64,000 nt of DNA from an uncultured Nitrospiraceae bacterium (lineage in GTDB: Bacteria > Nitrospirota > Thermodesulfovibrionia > Thermodesulfovibrionales > Dissulfurispiraceae): contig CAIJNL010000002.1 of NCBI GenBank assembly GCA_903822005.1, positions 62,001 through 126,000 on the forward strand, given 5' to 3'. The notes below the pieces were generated by a model, which had not been told where the DNA came from, did not search any database, and saw only the letters and a program-made list of their open reading frames with translations. This document shows, piece by piece, positions 1 to 7,325 of this stretch (its first letter is position 1; every line of letters begins with the position of its first letter). Both the position numbers and the translations under genes were made by a program.

Positions 1-2
1 AT

Positions 3-32
3 GTCCAGACGCTGAGGGACCTTTTAATATGA
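3..32 (+). CDS. 3' end of an upstream phage gene (partial)
   Basis: Reading from position 3 gives VQTLRDLLI and then a TGA at 30-32 that overlaps the ATG of the next gene as ATGA, the coupling used throughout this prophage. Only nine codons are visible, so the product is unknown. The frame of the next gene is also open back to position 2, so this tail could be spurious. Confidence 0.3.
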   Translation, partial: VQTLRDLLI

Positions 33-208
33 GCCTGACCTTTAAAAAATGGCAGCTTGAGTGCTTACACGACAAGAGCAAGCGCTGTGAGATACAAAGA
101 TTTCAGCGCTGCATACCCAGCCTTGGCGATGAGGCCTGTCTGGTCTGTTTTAAACAGGCGGCCGAGCAATCAGTAACAGACACACTGCTGAAAGGAGACT
201 TCAAATGA
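29..208 (+). CDS. Small Cys-rich phage protein (59 aa)
   Basis: A 59-residue protein from ATG at 29, ending TGA at 206-208, where it overlaps the next ATG as ATGA. It has five cysteines, with a CLVC pair near the C-terminus and a CEIQRFQRC stretch before it, so it may bind zinc. There is no membrane segment. The family is not recognised. Its support is the four-base overlap with the following gene, the same coding direction as the module and a codon use like its neighbours. The start could lie further left, outside the window. Confidence 0.5.
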   Translation: MSLTFKKWQLECLHDKSKRCEIQRFQRCIPSLGDEACLVCFKQAAEQSVTDTLLKGDFK

Positions 209-414
209 TAGAGAAAATCATATGCTCCATCTTCATCGCAATAGCGCTAGCCATAATCTTTCTTATTGGCATGCTTTACACACGCAAAAACAAGGAAGAT
301 GCTGATAAGGTCGCGGCAGAATCAAACCAGGTAGCGGCGATCGGCAAAGGCTTGTTTGGCAGGCTTTGGGCATGGATGGTCCGGGAATGGGCAGTCATAA
401 GGGGCAAGAAATGA
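205..414 (+). CDS. Small membrane protein of the lysis region (69 aa)
   Basis: A strong Shine-Dalgarno (AAAGGAG) sits before ATG 205. Residues 4-25 form one hydrophobic helix, followed by a charged stretch and an amphipathic C-terminus with three Trp and many Lys/Arg. This topology (N-terminal anchor, basic tail) is common among small phage lysis or holin-accessory proteins, but no family is recognisable. It overlaps the next gene as ATGA at 411-414. The assignment to lysis is inferred from its place next to membrane and lipoprotein genes. Confidence 0.7.
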   Translation: MIEKIICSIFIAIALAIIFLIGMLYTRKNKEDADKVAAESNQVAAIGKGLFGRLWAWMVREWAVIRGKK

Positions 415-815
415 ACGAATTGGAAGAAATACTAGAAGCACTGACCAGTCAGGAAGGTTTGTGGTTAGTGGGCCTGACGATAGGGCTGTTCTGGTCCCTT
501 ATGTATACTGCGACTTCCGCGCGCTTTGGGGTACTGTACCAGAGCTTGCAGTCTTGCGGCAAAGCGTCGCTTAAAAGCGTGCTGGGCGCATTTGTGATCA
601 TCTCCTATACCACATTCAGCGGTGCGGTCGCCATTGCCAAAGGCGATGTGCCTGATTTCCCCTGGGCGGCTTTTTGTCTTTCCGGTCTGCTCCTGGGCAT
701 ATCTTCTGTTGAGAGGATATTCGCCATGAAGATGGGGCAGCCTGTGCCGCCTGATACCACAAAGGTTGTGACTGATACCCACACCACGGCAATGACATCG
801 GAGGCGCCGAAATGA
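411..815 (+). CDS. Holin-like multi-pass membrane protein (134 aa)
   Basis: The start chosen is ATG 411, which overlaps the previous stop as ATGA and has AAGGGG upstream. An in-frame ATG at 366 would add 15 residues but lacks these features. Three hydrophobic segments are visible at about residues 17-36, 54-73 and 84-103, with an acidic N-terminus and a Thr-rich polar tail. Three helices and small size resemble class I holins. This is inference from topology and from the neighbouring single-span protein and lipoprotein. No holin sequence family is recognised. Confidence 0.6.
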   Translation: MNELEEILEALTSQEGLWLVGLTIGLFWSLMYTATSARFGVLYQSLQSCGKASLKSVLGAFVIISYTTFSGAVAIAKGDVPDFPWAAFCLSGLLLGISSVERIFAMKMGQPVPPDTTKVVTDTHTTAMTSEAPK

Positions 816-1411
816 CGCTCGATAAATCACATAGTATCATGGCGGGTATCATAGTTGTCCTGCTGCTGGCTCTCGGCTTTGGCGCTTCGTGGTGGTATCA
901 CTCGCGGCAAGCGCCTATTCCTTCGACCCCAGGCTTTCAGCCGACGGCCGAGATGAAGGAAACAAAGCAGATCACTCGTGTAAAGGAGCAGATGAGCGTT
1001 CCCCTGGTAACTCTTAAGAAAGAAGAAGTGGAAAAGGCGGTTCCGAATTTGCCGAAAGATATTACTGGTGATCCGGACAATAAATATACAACGACGACTG
1101 AGGTTAATCCGAATAAGGGGAAAACGAATGTTGTCACCTATACCAACATTAAGACTGGTAAGACCAAATCAGTAGCAGAAGTGGAAAACCCTCCCTTCTT
1201 TGGTCTGCCCAAAGAGGTATTTGTAGGCGGCCGTTACGGAATATCGACCGAGGGAACCAAGTCTACTCTTTACGGTGGATATAGAGGCCTGCGCGTTTGG
1301 ATATTTACACTCTCACCATATGTATCCGCAAGCTATCTACCCCAGGCCATACAGTACAAGGTTAAATCCTTCCAGGGCGAGGCCATGTTTCAGGCTGAGG
1401 CGAGCTGGTAA
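812..1411 (+). CDS. Single-span periplasm-facing phage protein (199 aa)
   Basis: It starts at ATG 812, overlapping the preceding stop by four bases. A membrane helix at residues 10-27 is followed by a roughly 170-residue outside domain rich in Lys, Thr and Glu. The C-terminal half alternates aromatic and small residues (YGGYRGLRVWIF) in a beta-like pattern. It sits between a holin-like protein and a 61-residue lipoprotein. That order resembles an inner-membrane spanin followed by an outer-membrane spanin lipoprotein, though the expected coiled coil is not evident. Function is unproven. Confidence 0.6.
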   Translation: MTLDKSHSIMAGIIVVLLLALGFGASWWYHSRQAPIPSTPGFQPTAEMKETKQITRVKEQMSVPLVTLKKEEVEKAVPNLPKDITGDPDNKYTTTTEVNPNKGKTNVVTYTNIKTGKTKSVAEVENPPFFGLPKEVFVGGRYGISTEGTKSTLYGGYRGLRVWIFTLSPYVSASYLPQAIQYKVKSFQGEAMFQAEASW

Positions 1412-1415
1412 GGCT

Positions 1416-1601
1416 ATGAGATCGATCTTCGGCATATTGATCAGTCTGGCGCTTGGCATGGTCCTCGCACTGCTCTCTTCCGGCTGTGCGCTCACGGGCA
1501 AGTGCATAGTTATAAACGAATGGTCGCCCTGGCAGCAGGGCAGCAACGAGATCACGCCGGGCGTGCGGATAAATGACGTGCCGAAAAAGGAGGTTTATTA
1601 A
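1416..1601 (+). CDS. Small lipoprotein, spanin-like (61 aa)
   Basis: A lipoprotein signal peptide is clear: basic MRS start, hydrophobic residues 4-20 and lipobox LSSGC with Cys24. The mature part is only 38 residues, with a second Cys and two Trp. Length and position after a single-span membrane protein suit an Rz1-like outer-membrane spanin, although it is not proline-rich. A longer in-frame start at 1275 lies inside the previous gene and would bury the signal peptide, so it was rejected. Confidence 0.6.
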   Translation: MRSIFGILISLALGMVLALLSSGCALTGKCIVINEWSPWQQGSNEITPGVRINDVPKKEVY

Positions 1602-1602
1602 T

Positions 1603-1860
1603 ATGGAAACAACCGGCGGCGAGTGGTACATAAAGGCGGACGAAAATACGTTGCAGATAGTGAGTATGTCAGTTGTTGATCTGGCCCCACTGCGGGAACG
1701 GATGCTCATGATCGGGGCTGAAAAAACGCGGGTAGGCCAGGAGCCTGATTTTTACGAGACGCCGAACACTAACAAATTCATGACCCTTGACGCGCTGAAG
1801 GCAGAAGAAGAGCAGATAATGACGACACTGGCGCTGGCAGGATCAGACGGCAATGGCTAA
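1603..1860 (+). CDS. Hypothetical phage protein (85 aa)
   Basis: AAGGAGG lies at 1588-1594 and decides the start at ATG 1603. Codons before it belong to the end of the lipoprotein gene. The protein is soluble and mostly helical in its second half, with an ExEEQIMTTLALA-type C-terminus. The last codons overlap the ATG of the 558-residue appendage protein at 1853, so the two are probably co-translated. No family is recognised. It could be a chaperone or small structural partner of the next protein; this is only positional inference. Confidence 0.6.
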   Translation: METTGGEWYIKADENTLQIVSMSVVDLAPLRERMLMIGAEKTRVGQEPDFYETPNTNKFMTLDALKAEEEQIMTTLALAGSDGNG

Positions 1861-3529
1861 TACCTTTGCATTGCTGACTCTCGCAAAGCCCACCGGACTG
1901 ACTGGCTCTCTCCAAGCCGGAGGGAATCTCGCGTCCAACACGACTTATTATTACAGGGTATTTGCGTGCAGGAATGAAGGCATGAATATCACGACATTCT
2001 CTCCAAGATCTGATACGTTCAGCATCACGACGGATGCTGGCAATAAAACTGTGGCATTAAGCTGGACAGCAATCCCCGGTTATTCTCCCAGCGCGGACAA
2101 AAGAAACTCATATCATTTACTGAGAAACACGGCAGACGATTTCAGCGACCCTGTTTCTTGTCTATTGTGTACAGGCTCTTCATCCAGCGGATCTCTGGAT
2201 ATAACAACCAATTCTTATAATGATACTAATGTTACAAATTACGGTCTGGGGCAGACTGTAAACTATAAAAAGGGACTGCCTACCATTTTGGTCAGCGGCG
2301 GCACCAGCGGCACTCCCTTACTGATGTACGATATCTGGCACGCAGATATTGCAAATGGCTGGGGCCTCGTTTTCCCTGCGGCTGATCTAACAGCCATAGA
2401 ATATGACGTTTGGAAGAAAAATAGCGGTATTTATTTTGTCCATGCAAACTTAAAGATTGGCTTCAATGCCAGCAATGTTAACACCACCACATATTTTAAG
2501 CACAATAACGGGGCGATTATTCTTTATGGCAGCCTTGGTCTCGGAGGTAACACTACTACTTACCTTGGGAACAAGGTAAACACCTATGATTCGCACCTGA
2601 ATAATAGAGTTTTTATTGTCACGAGTGGGCCGTATTTTAATGGCGGAGATGATCAGTATTACGGAACGTGTTACTGGTATGGAGTCTCGCTCATTCAACT
2701 GGGGATTAATTGGGGGAGTAATGCTTATCTTGGATGGAATAATCAGTATCAGTCAAGGGACATGAACGCATCAGCCGGCAGTGAGATTTTCGATTGCGAC
2801 TTTCCAGTTAATAATAACGGGTTCAAGATTTATGGTTATGGGACATATCGGGGTTGTCGTTATCCGGGCTTGGCACTGAAAACGGGCAATGCGACTGTTG
2901 TCACGCCCAAAATAACAAATGTCGAGGGGATTGGACTCGACCAGAATCAGGACAATATCACGTTTCAAAGTCCCACGTCTACATTTTCGGCGCAAGATAT
3001 TGCCTGGTATACGGGATACAATCAGACAATTATCGACGGTATTTTCCTGTCAAAGAACCAAACCGATAACGTGCCTTGGCTTTTCCTCGGTTACAATTCC
3101 AACGGCATGCCGCTGACCGGGTCTCTTACTTTCAAGTTCACCTCGAATCTAACGGTCATCGACGATCAGGGGAACTTACTGGCTGGGGTAGCTATCAGCA
3201 TCAAAAATCTTGCCGGTACGGTCGTATCCAGCGGGACGACCGATGCAAACGGATTTTTCAGTTCCGGGGCGCGGATACATAGAGTGCTGACCCCGCTGAT
3301 ATCTAAAACAGGCTATGAAGGCTACAGCCCGAAGTCTGAAAATTCGATGGTGACGGATGGCGTGCTCGCCAGAACATATCACACGCCACATATCGTCATT
3401 TTTTCCAAACCAGGCTATAAAACGCTGTCGATGCCGTACAACATGTACAAAACCAGAGACGATCTGGTGATGATGAGCCCGGGATCCCACAACACTGTAG
3501 GGTCTGACATCATAAGGAGGGTGCGATGA
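1853..3529 (+). CDS. Phage appendage/tail structural protein with FnIII-like and CarbopepD-like domains (558 aa)
   Basis: The N-terminal 90 residues resemble a fibronectin-III-like fold, with a YYYRVFA strand and later an ALSWTAIPGY stretch. The middle 250 residues are Asn/Gly/Tyr-rich with repeating short strands, as in beta-helical appendages. Residues about 425-475 (VIDDQGNLLAGVAISI, then GTTDANGFFSSG) match the carboxypeptidase-regulatory-like beta-sandwich often found on phage surface proteins. It overlaps the next gene by four bases. A role as baseplate or side fibre, perhaps binding the host surface, is inferred. Confidence 0.7.
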   Translation: MANTFALLTLAKPTGLTGSLQAGGNLASNTTYYYRVFACRNEGMNITTFSPRSDTFSITTDAGNKTVALSWTAIPGYSPSADKRNSYHLLRNTADDFSDPVSCLLCTGSSSSGSLDITTNSYNDTNVTNYGLGQTVNYKKGLPTILVSGGTSGTPLLMYDIWHADIANGWGLVFPAADLTAIEYDVWKKNSGIYFVHANLKIGFNASNVNTTTYFKHNNGAIILYGSLGLGGNTTTYLGNKVNTYDSHLNNRVFIVTSGPYFNGGDDQYYGTCYWYGVSLIQLGINWGSNAYLGWNNQYQSRDMNASAGSEIFDCDFPVNNNGFKIYGYGTYRGCRYPGLALKTGNATVVTPKITNVEGIGLDQNQDNITFQSPTSTFSAQDIAWYTGYNQTIIDGIFLSKNQTDNVPWLFLGYNSNGMPLTGSLTFKFTSNLTVIDDQGNLLAGVAISIKNLAGTVVSSGTTDANGFFSSGARIHRVLTPLISKTGYEGYSPKSENSMVTDGVLARTYHTPHIVIFSKPGYKTLSMPYNMYKTRDDLVMMSPGSHNTVGSDIIRRVR

Positions 3530-4923
3530 TTTATAAGACTGGGGATAATTATTATGCGGAGTTTACCACATCTCGGCCCTCGTCAGGCGAGGCCCTTAAC
3601 GCTGACTCTTTGCCAGTAGCCACTGCGACACGGAATGGTGCGGATGATGCAGCTTTTGTGCTCACAGTTACAAACATGGCCACAGGCCGCTATAAGGTCA
3701 CTGGCACTGTGCCGGCATATAGTCTGAACGATATAGTGCAGGTGTCTATTGCGGCCACGGTTGATGGCATTGCCGGGGTTGGAGTTATTGACGGCTTCAG
3801 GATAGTGGCCATACAGACGGGTGATGCTTATGCCCTTGGCAATGCGGGGGTGAAGGTGTCCGTTGGTACAGGAGCCGGGCAGGTCAATCTATCGGGCGGT
3901 AAGGTGCCGGCGACTCTGGCTGCTGCGGATGCGTCCGGCAATCTGCCTGCACAGGTAAAGGCTATTGATAATATTGATTTCCCTGCGTTGCAATTAGCGG
4001 CTCTAAGTGCGGCAACCCCTGCGGTAACCGTAAGCGACAAAACAGGCTTTGCTCTGACAACTGGCGAGCGTACAGCAATAGCCAATGAGGTAGAAGCTCA
4101 GATTATCGACGAAACAGATAGCGAGAAGGTACTTACAGCGATTACTAACAAGATAGCGGCGGTCAATCCGTCACTTTCGGGACTGACCCTTGCCGCCATA
4201 GCCTCTCAGGTGCGTACAGAACTGGCTACAGAACTGGCGCGGATAGATGCGGCCATTTCCTCCCGCACAAAGCCTGCCGACACTCAGGCGCGGGTCACAC
4301 TGGTTGATACCGTAACCGCAAACACTGACATGCGCGGTACGGATAATGCGGCCAAAGCGGGCAACGCCATGGCGCTTACATCAGGCGAACGCACCACTCT
4401 GGCTACTGCCATAGAGGCCGCTCTGCTCAATGATCTTGATGGTCAGGCCCTGGTTGCCGCGATTGCAGCCGCTGTTAAGGCAGCAGTCTGGTCCGCGACT
4501 AACCGCAAACTGACCAGCGCCCTTACGGATGAGACAACGCCGGTGAATATGTCCGGCACCATGGTACTGCCAGTTATGGGCGCCCGAGTCTATACGGCCA
4601 CAGCAACTGAGCAGCAAGAGACGGTAATCATGCGCGGCGACACGCCAAGAATACCTTTTGATCTGAAGGCCGACTATACCAGCTGGACAGCGGTATTTGG
4701 AGCCCGTGCCAAGGCAGACGATGCCGAATATGTAATTGCCGAAAAGACATGCACCTGGATAGACCAGACTAAGGGCACCGGCTATGTAGACCTCAATGCC
4801 ACTGATACCGCCGACGTCGGCAGCCTCGTGGCCGAGATAGAATTGCGATCAGGAGCAAGCCGCCTTACCGCCATGGTCATCTACATGACAATACAGCAGG
4901 ATACGGTGAGAGAAAGTGTCTAA
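3526..4923 (+). CDS. Phage baseplate/fibre protein, BppU-like C-terminus (465 aa)
   Basis: It begins at ATG 3526, overlapping the previous stop. The N-terminal about 90 residues look like a small beta domain. Residues 100-330 are Ala/Thr/Asp-rich with heptad-like helices (repeated LTTGERTAIANE and LTSGERTTLATAI), as in trimeric fibre shafts. The C-terminal about 100 residues (IMRGDTPRIPFDLK, then WTAVFGARAKAD) resemble the N-terminal domain of BppU-type baseplate proteins. Role as a trimeric fibre or baseplate component is inferred from this pattern and the tail location. Confidence 0.65.
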   Translation: MIYKTGDNYYAEFTTSRPSSGEALNADSLPVATATRNGADDAAFVLTVTNMATGRYKVTGTVPAYSLNDIVQVSIAATVDGIAGVGVIDGFRIVAIQTGDAYALGNAGVKVSVGTGAGQVNLSGGKVPATLAAADASGNLPAQVKAIDNIDFPALQLAALSAATPAVTVSDKTGFALTTGERTAIANEVEAQIIDETDSEKVLTAITNKIAAVNPSLSGLTLAAIASQVRTELATELARIDAAISSRTKPADTQARVTLVDTVTANTDMRGTDNAAKAGNAMALTSGERTTLATAIEAALLNDLDGQALVAAIAAAVKAAVWSATNRKLTSALTDETTPVNMSGTMVLPVMGARVYTATATEQQETVIMRGDTPRIPFDLKADYTSWTAVFGARAKADDAEYVIAEKTCTWIDQTKGTGYVDLNATDTADVGSLVAEIELRSGASRLTAMVIYMTIQQDTVRESV

Positions 4924-5374
4924 TAAACGCGCAAAAATCGTGTCAGCTGTGGTCGAACGCATGAAGACCATTAAAAAGATAAATGGCTATGAGACCAATG
5001 CGGGGCTCAAGGTAACCGAGTGGAAGCTCAGCCCGTTTGGCGCGGCCGAGACTGTAGGCCTTGATGTTAAAGATATAGTCAACAAGCCTGATACAGAGTT
5101 CAAGTTAATGGGCCGATTCTGCTGGCGGCTGCAGGTGAAGATACTGATCTTCTCAGTAAAAGGCGTTACCACTGGAGCCGAAATCAGAAGCATGATTGCT
5201 GACGTTTACAAGGCTATATTTACAGATGTTTACTGGACTGTCGGTGGTGTCAAACTTGCAACCAGCACAGCGCAGCCGCAGGACAATATGCTCATAGACG
5301 ATCAGGGCAAGATCATCGGCGACGCTGAAATTGATGTAGAAATCTCTTACAACACTCCAAAGGGCGAGTGTTAA
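4916..5374 (+). CDS. Tail terminator/minor tail protein-like (152 aa)
   Basis: It uses GTG 4916, overlapping the previous stop at 4921-4923. A protein of about 150 residues of mixed alpha/beta pattern placed directly before the tail-tube gene is the usual position and size of tail terminator (gpU/gp17-like) proteins. The sequence shows an N-terminal amphipathic helix (VSAVVERMKTIKKI) and later strand-rich stretches, which fits, but the match is not specific enough to name the family with confidence. Confidence 0.6.
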   Translation: MSNKRAKIVSAVVERMKTIKKINGYETNAGLKVTEWKLSPFGAAETVGLDVKDIVNKPDTEFKLMGRFCWRLQVKILIFSVKGVTTGAEIRSMIADVYKAIFTDVYWTVGGVKLATSTAQPQDNMLIDDQGKIIGDAEIDVEISYNTPKGEC

Positions 5375-5407
5375 TCATAGATCTCAATTTAAGGAGGAGA
5401 TAAAGTC

Positions 5408-6595
5408 ATGAGCACACAGGCACTCGGCAGCAACGCATATCTGGCCATACAGCAAAACGCGGCGGGGACAAACTTTCCGACCACCCCGACATCATTTCGT
5501 AAGATCGGCATGCGCGGTGGCGAATCTCTTAAGGGCGGAATCAATCTCAATTCCAGCTCGATCATCGGCCTGGGCGTAAATCCGCGCAAGCCCACGCGTG
5601 GCGCGCAAAAGGTTGGCGGCGGCATACCGTCTCCACTCGGCTGGCAGCTCGGCCCGTTGCTTGCGGGCTGTTTTGGCGCAGTAACACCGTCAACCCTCGG
5701 CAGCGGCTATTACCAGCACGTAATGAAGCTGCAGGCCGTACTGCCAACATACACAATTGAAAAAGGCTTTCCGGACATAAACGCTTACATCACCTTCATG
5801 TCCGCCATGTTTGGCGGCTTTTCGCTAAAGGGTAAAGATGAAGGCGAGCAGGACATTGACTTTGAAACTACCGGCATGGCCGAGGTCCTTACTCTGCACT
5901 ACAAGACCGAGAGCGCCAACTTCACTAATGGCCTGGTAATAACCGGCGGTACCTCAGGCGCCAAGGGCCGGATAGTGTTTGATTATGACACAGGCACCAC
6001 TGGCATACTGCTGCTGGTAGACGTGAGCGGCACTTTCCAGGACGCTGAGACCATAACCGACACCAGCACCGGCTCTGCAGTTGTCGACGGCACTATTAAC
6101 AGCAAGCCGACCGACAGCTCACTCACAGATCCGGGTCATGACTCATTTGACGGCTTCTCAATGGCCACAATTGAAGAAGGCGGCAGCGCGATAGCCATAG
6201 TCACAGACTTCGACTTTTCGCTCAAGCGGCCCATTAAGGCCACACCCACCTGCGGCAGCAAAGGCGTGGCGCGCAGCCTTGCCCCTGGCAATGCGGTGAT
6301 CGAGGGCAACATCAACACCGTGTTTGAGTCCATGGACATGTACTTCAAGGCGCTGAAGTTCCAGGAATCGAGCTTCAAGGTCGCTTATCAGAATGGCACC
6401 GGCGTGGGCACAGCGGGCAATGAATATCTGGAGTTCCTGATACAGGAGCTTGTCTACGACAAAGACACTCCGGTGATCAAGGATGATGGCGGCATCATCT
6501 ACAACGGGCCTTTCAAGGCCTATTTGCAGGACGGCTCTGCCGGCAGCGCAATACAGTGCACCCTAAAGTGTACTGAGGCAACGATTATCAGCTAA
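5408..6595 (+). CDS. Major tail tube protein (395 aa)
   Basis: AAGGAGGAG at 5391-5399 precedes ATG 5408. The opening (TQALGSNAYLAIQQN, followed by TFP/T and RKIGMRGG) and the later GYYQHVMKL and PTYTIEKGF motifs are typical of phage tail tube proteins, which polymerise as rings around the tape measure. The length exceeds the core fold of about 250 residues. An inserted beta-rich segment around residues 165-235 (GKIVFDYDTGTTGI-type turns) may be a surface domain. The gene is followed by a strong terminator, which fits high expression of a major structural protein. Confidence 0.85.
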   Translation: MSTQALGSNAYLAIQQNAAGTNFPTTPTSFRKIGMRGGESLKGGINLNSSSIIGLGVNPRKPTRGAQKVGGGIPSPLGWQLGPLLAGCFGAVTPSTLGSGYYQHVMKLQAVLPTYTIEKGFPDINAYITFMSAMFGGFSLKGKDEGEQDIDFETTGMAEVLTLHYKTESANFTNGLVITGGTSGAKGRIVFDYDTGTTGILLLVDVSGTFQDAETITDTSTGSAVVDGTINSKPTDSSLTDPGHDSFDGFSMATIEEGGSAIAIVTDFDFSLKRPIKATPTCGSKGVARSLAPGNAVIEGNINTVFESMDMYFKALKFQESSFKVAYQNGTGVGTAGNEYLEFLIQELVYDKDTPVIKDDGGIIYNGPFKAYLQDGSAGSAIQCTLKCTEATIIS

Positions 6596-6601
6596 CGACC
6601 C

Positions 6602-6645
6602 CTCCTGTCCCTCTCTCAATTTAAGAGGGGGACAGGGGAGTTTTT
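6602..6645 (+). terminator. Rho-independent terminator after the tail tube gene
   Basis: CTCC-TGTCC-CTCTCT (6602-6616) pairs with AGAGGG-GGACA-GGAG, with a two-base bulge, and is followed by TTTTT at 6641-6645. It lies between the tail tube and tail chaperone genes, a usual place for lowering expression of the following genes. Confidence 0.85.
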
Positions 6646-6660
6646 AAAAAAGGACGGTTT

Positions 6661-7062
6661 ATGGAACTCAGAAAAAAGACTTACATATTCGGCGGCAAGA
6701 CATGGATACAAAGACCCCTGGTGTTGGCCCAATATGACCAGTTGGCTGAAGTGTTAAGGGGCAAGCCCATGCCGCAGACTTTCGACGCCGCCGGTGTTAT
6801 CGCATCTTTTGGGCCTGACATTCACAAGGCGCTGGCAATTGCGCTTACGCCTGAAGGCATGCGGCCGAAGGACAAAGATCTGCCTGAGATCGAGGAAAAG
6901 ATCCGCTGGTCGATAGAGATACCCGAAATGATAAGGGCGGTAGAGGATTTTTTCGAGCTCAGCCCCTTGCATTTGCTCTTCGAAATGTTAACAGAGACGA
7001 TGCAGAGGGTGTCGACGATAATACAGCAGGCAAAGGCCGCAGAGGATATGCTGAAGGCTTAG
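6661..7062 (+). CDS. Tail assembly chaperone, G-like (133 aa)
   Basis: The protein sits between tail tube and tape measure, the conserved position of gpG-like chaperones that coat the tape measure during assembly. It opens with MELRKKTYIFGGKTW, a beta hairpin, then becomes helical with ELSPLHLLFEML near the end. The −1 frame downstream of its stop is open and leads into the next small gene, the layout expected for a G/GT frameshift pair. No ideal slippery heptamer is seen. Upstream Shine-Dalgarno is AGGA at 6651-6654. Confidence 0.75.
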   Translation: MELRKKTYIFGGKTWIQRPLVLAQYDQLAEVLRGKPMPQTFDAAGVIASFGPDIHKALAIALTPEGMRPKDKDLPEIEEKIRWSIEIPEMIRAVEDFFELSPLHLLFEMLTETMQRVSTIIQQAKAAEDMLKA

Positions 7063-7094
7063 TCTTACTGCTTTCGAGGGGCGATATTACCCGC

Positions 7095-7325
7095 ATGGAT
7101 GAAATACTGTGGGGTTATACGCCGGATGAATGCGAGCCATACATAAAGTACATGCAGCGCGAAATTATATTCAGAGAGTCTGTAATAGGAATGCGAATTG
7201 CGCTGTGTGGACCTACTGACGAAGAAAAGAAAGAGTTTGAGCGGGCACATGTCAAGCGCACGATGACAAAGGCAAAGAAGTTAAAAAAACGCATGGAAAG
7301 GATGAAACTTGGCACAGGGCGATAA
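7095..7325 (+). CDS. Second tail assembly chaperone segment, T-like (76 aa)
   Basis: The product begins MDEILWGYTPDECEPYIKY and ends in a very basic stretch (KAKKLKKRMERMKL). It overlaps the tape measure start by 17 bases. The frame stays open upstream through 7032 (reading LVLLLSRGDITR before the Met), so it may normally be made as the T extension of the upstream protein by −1 frameshifting. Alternatively it initiates at ATG 7095 from GAGGGG at 7076-7081, a rather long spacing. Confidence 0.65.
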   Translation: MDEILWGYTPDECEPYIKYMQREIIFRESVIGMRIALCGPTDEEKKEFERAHVKRTMTKAKKLKKRMERMKLGTGR

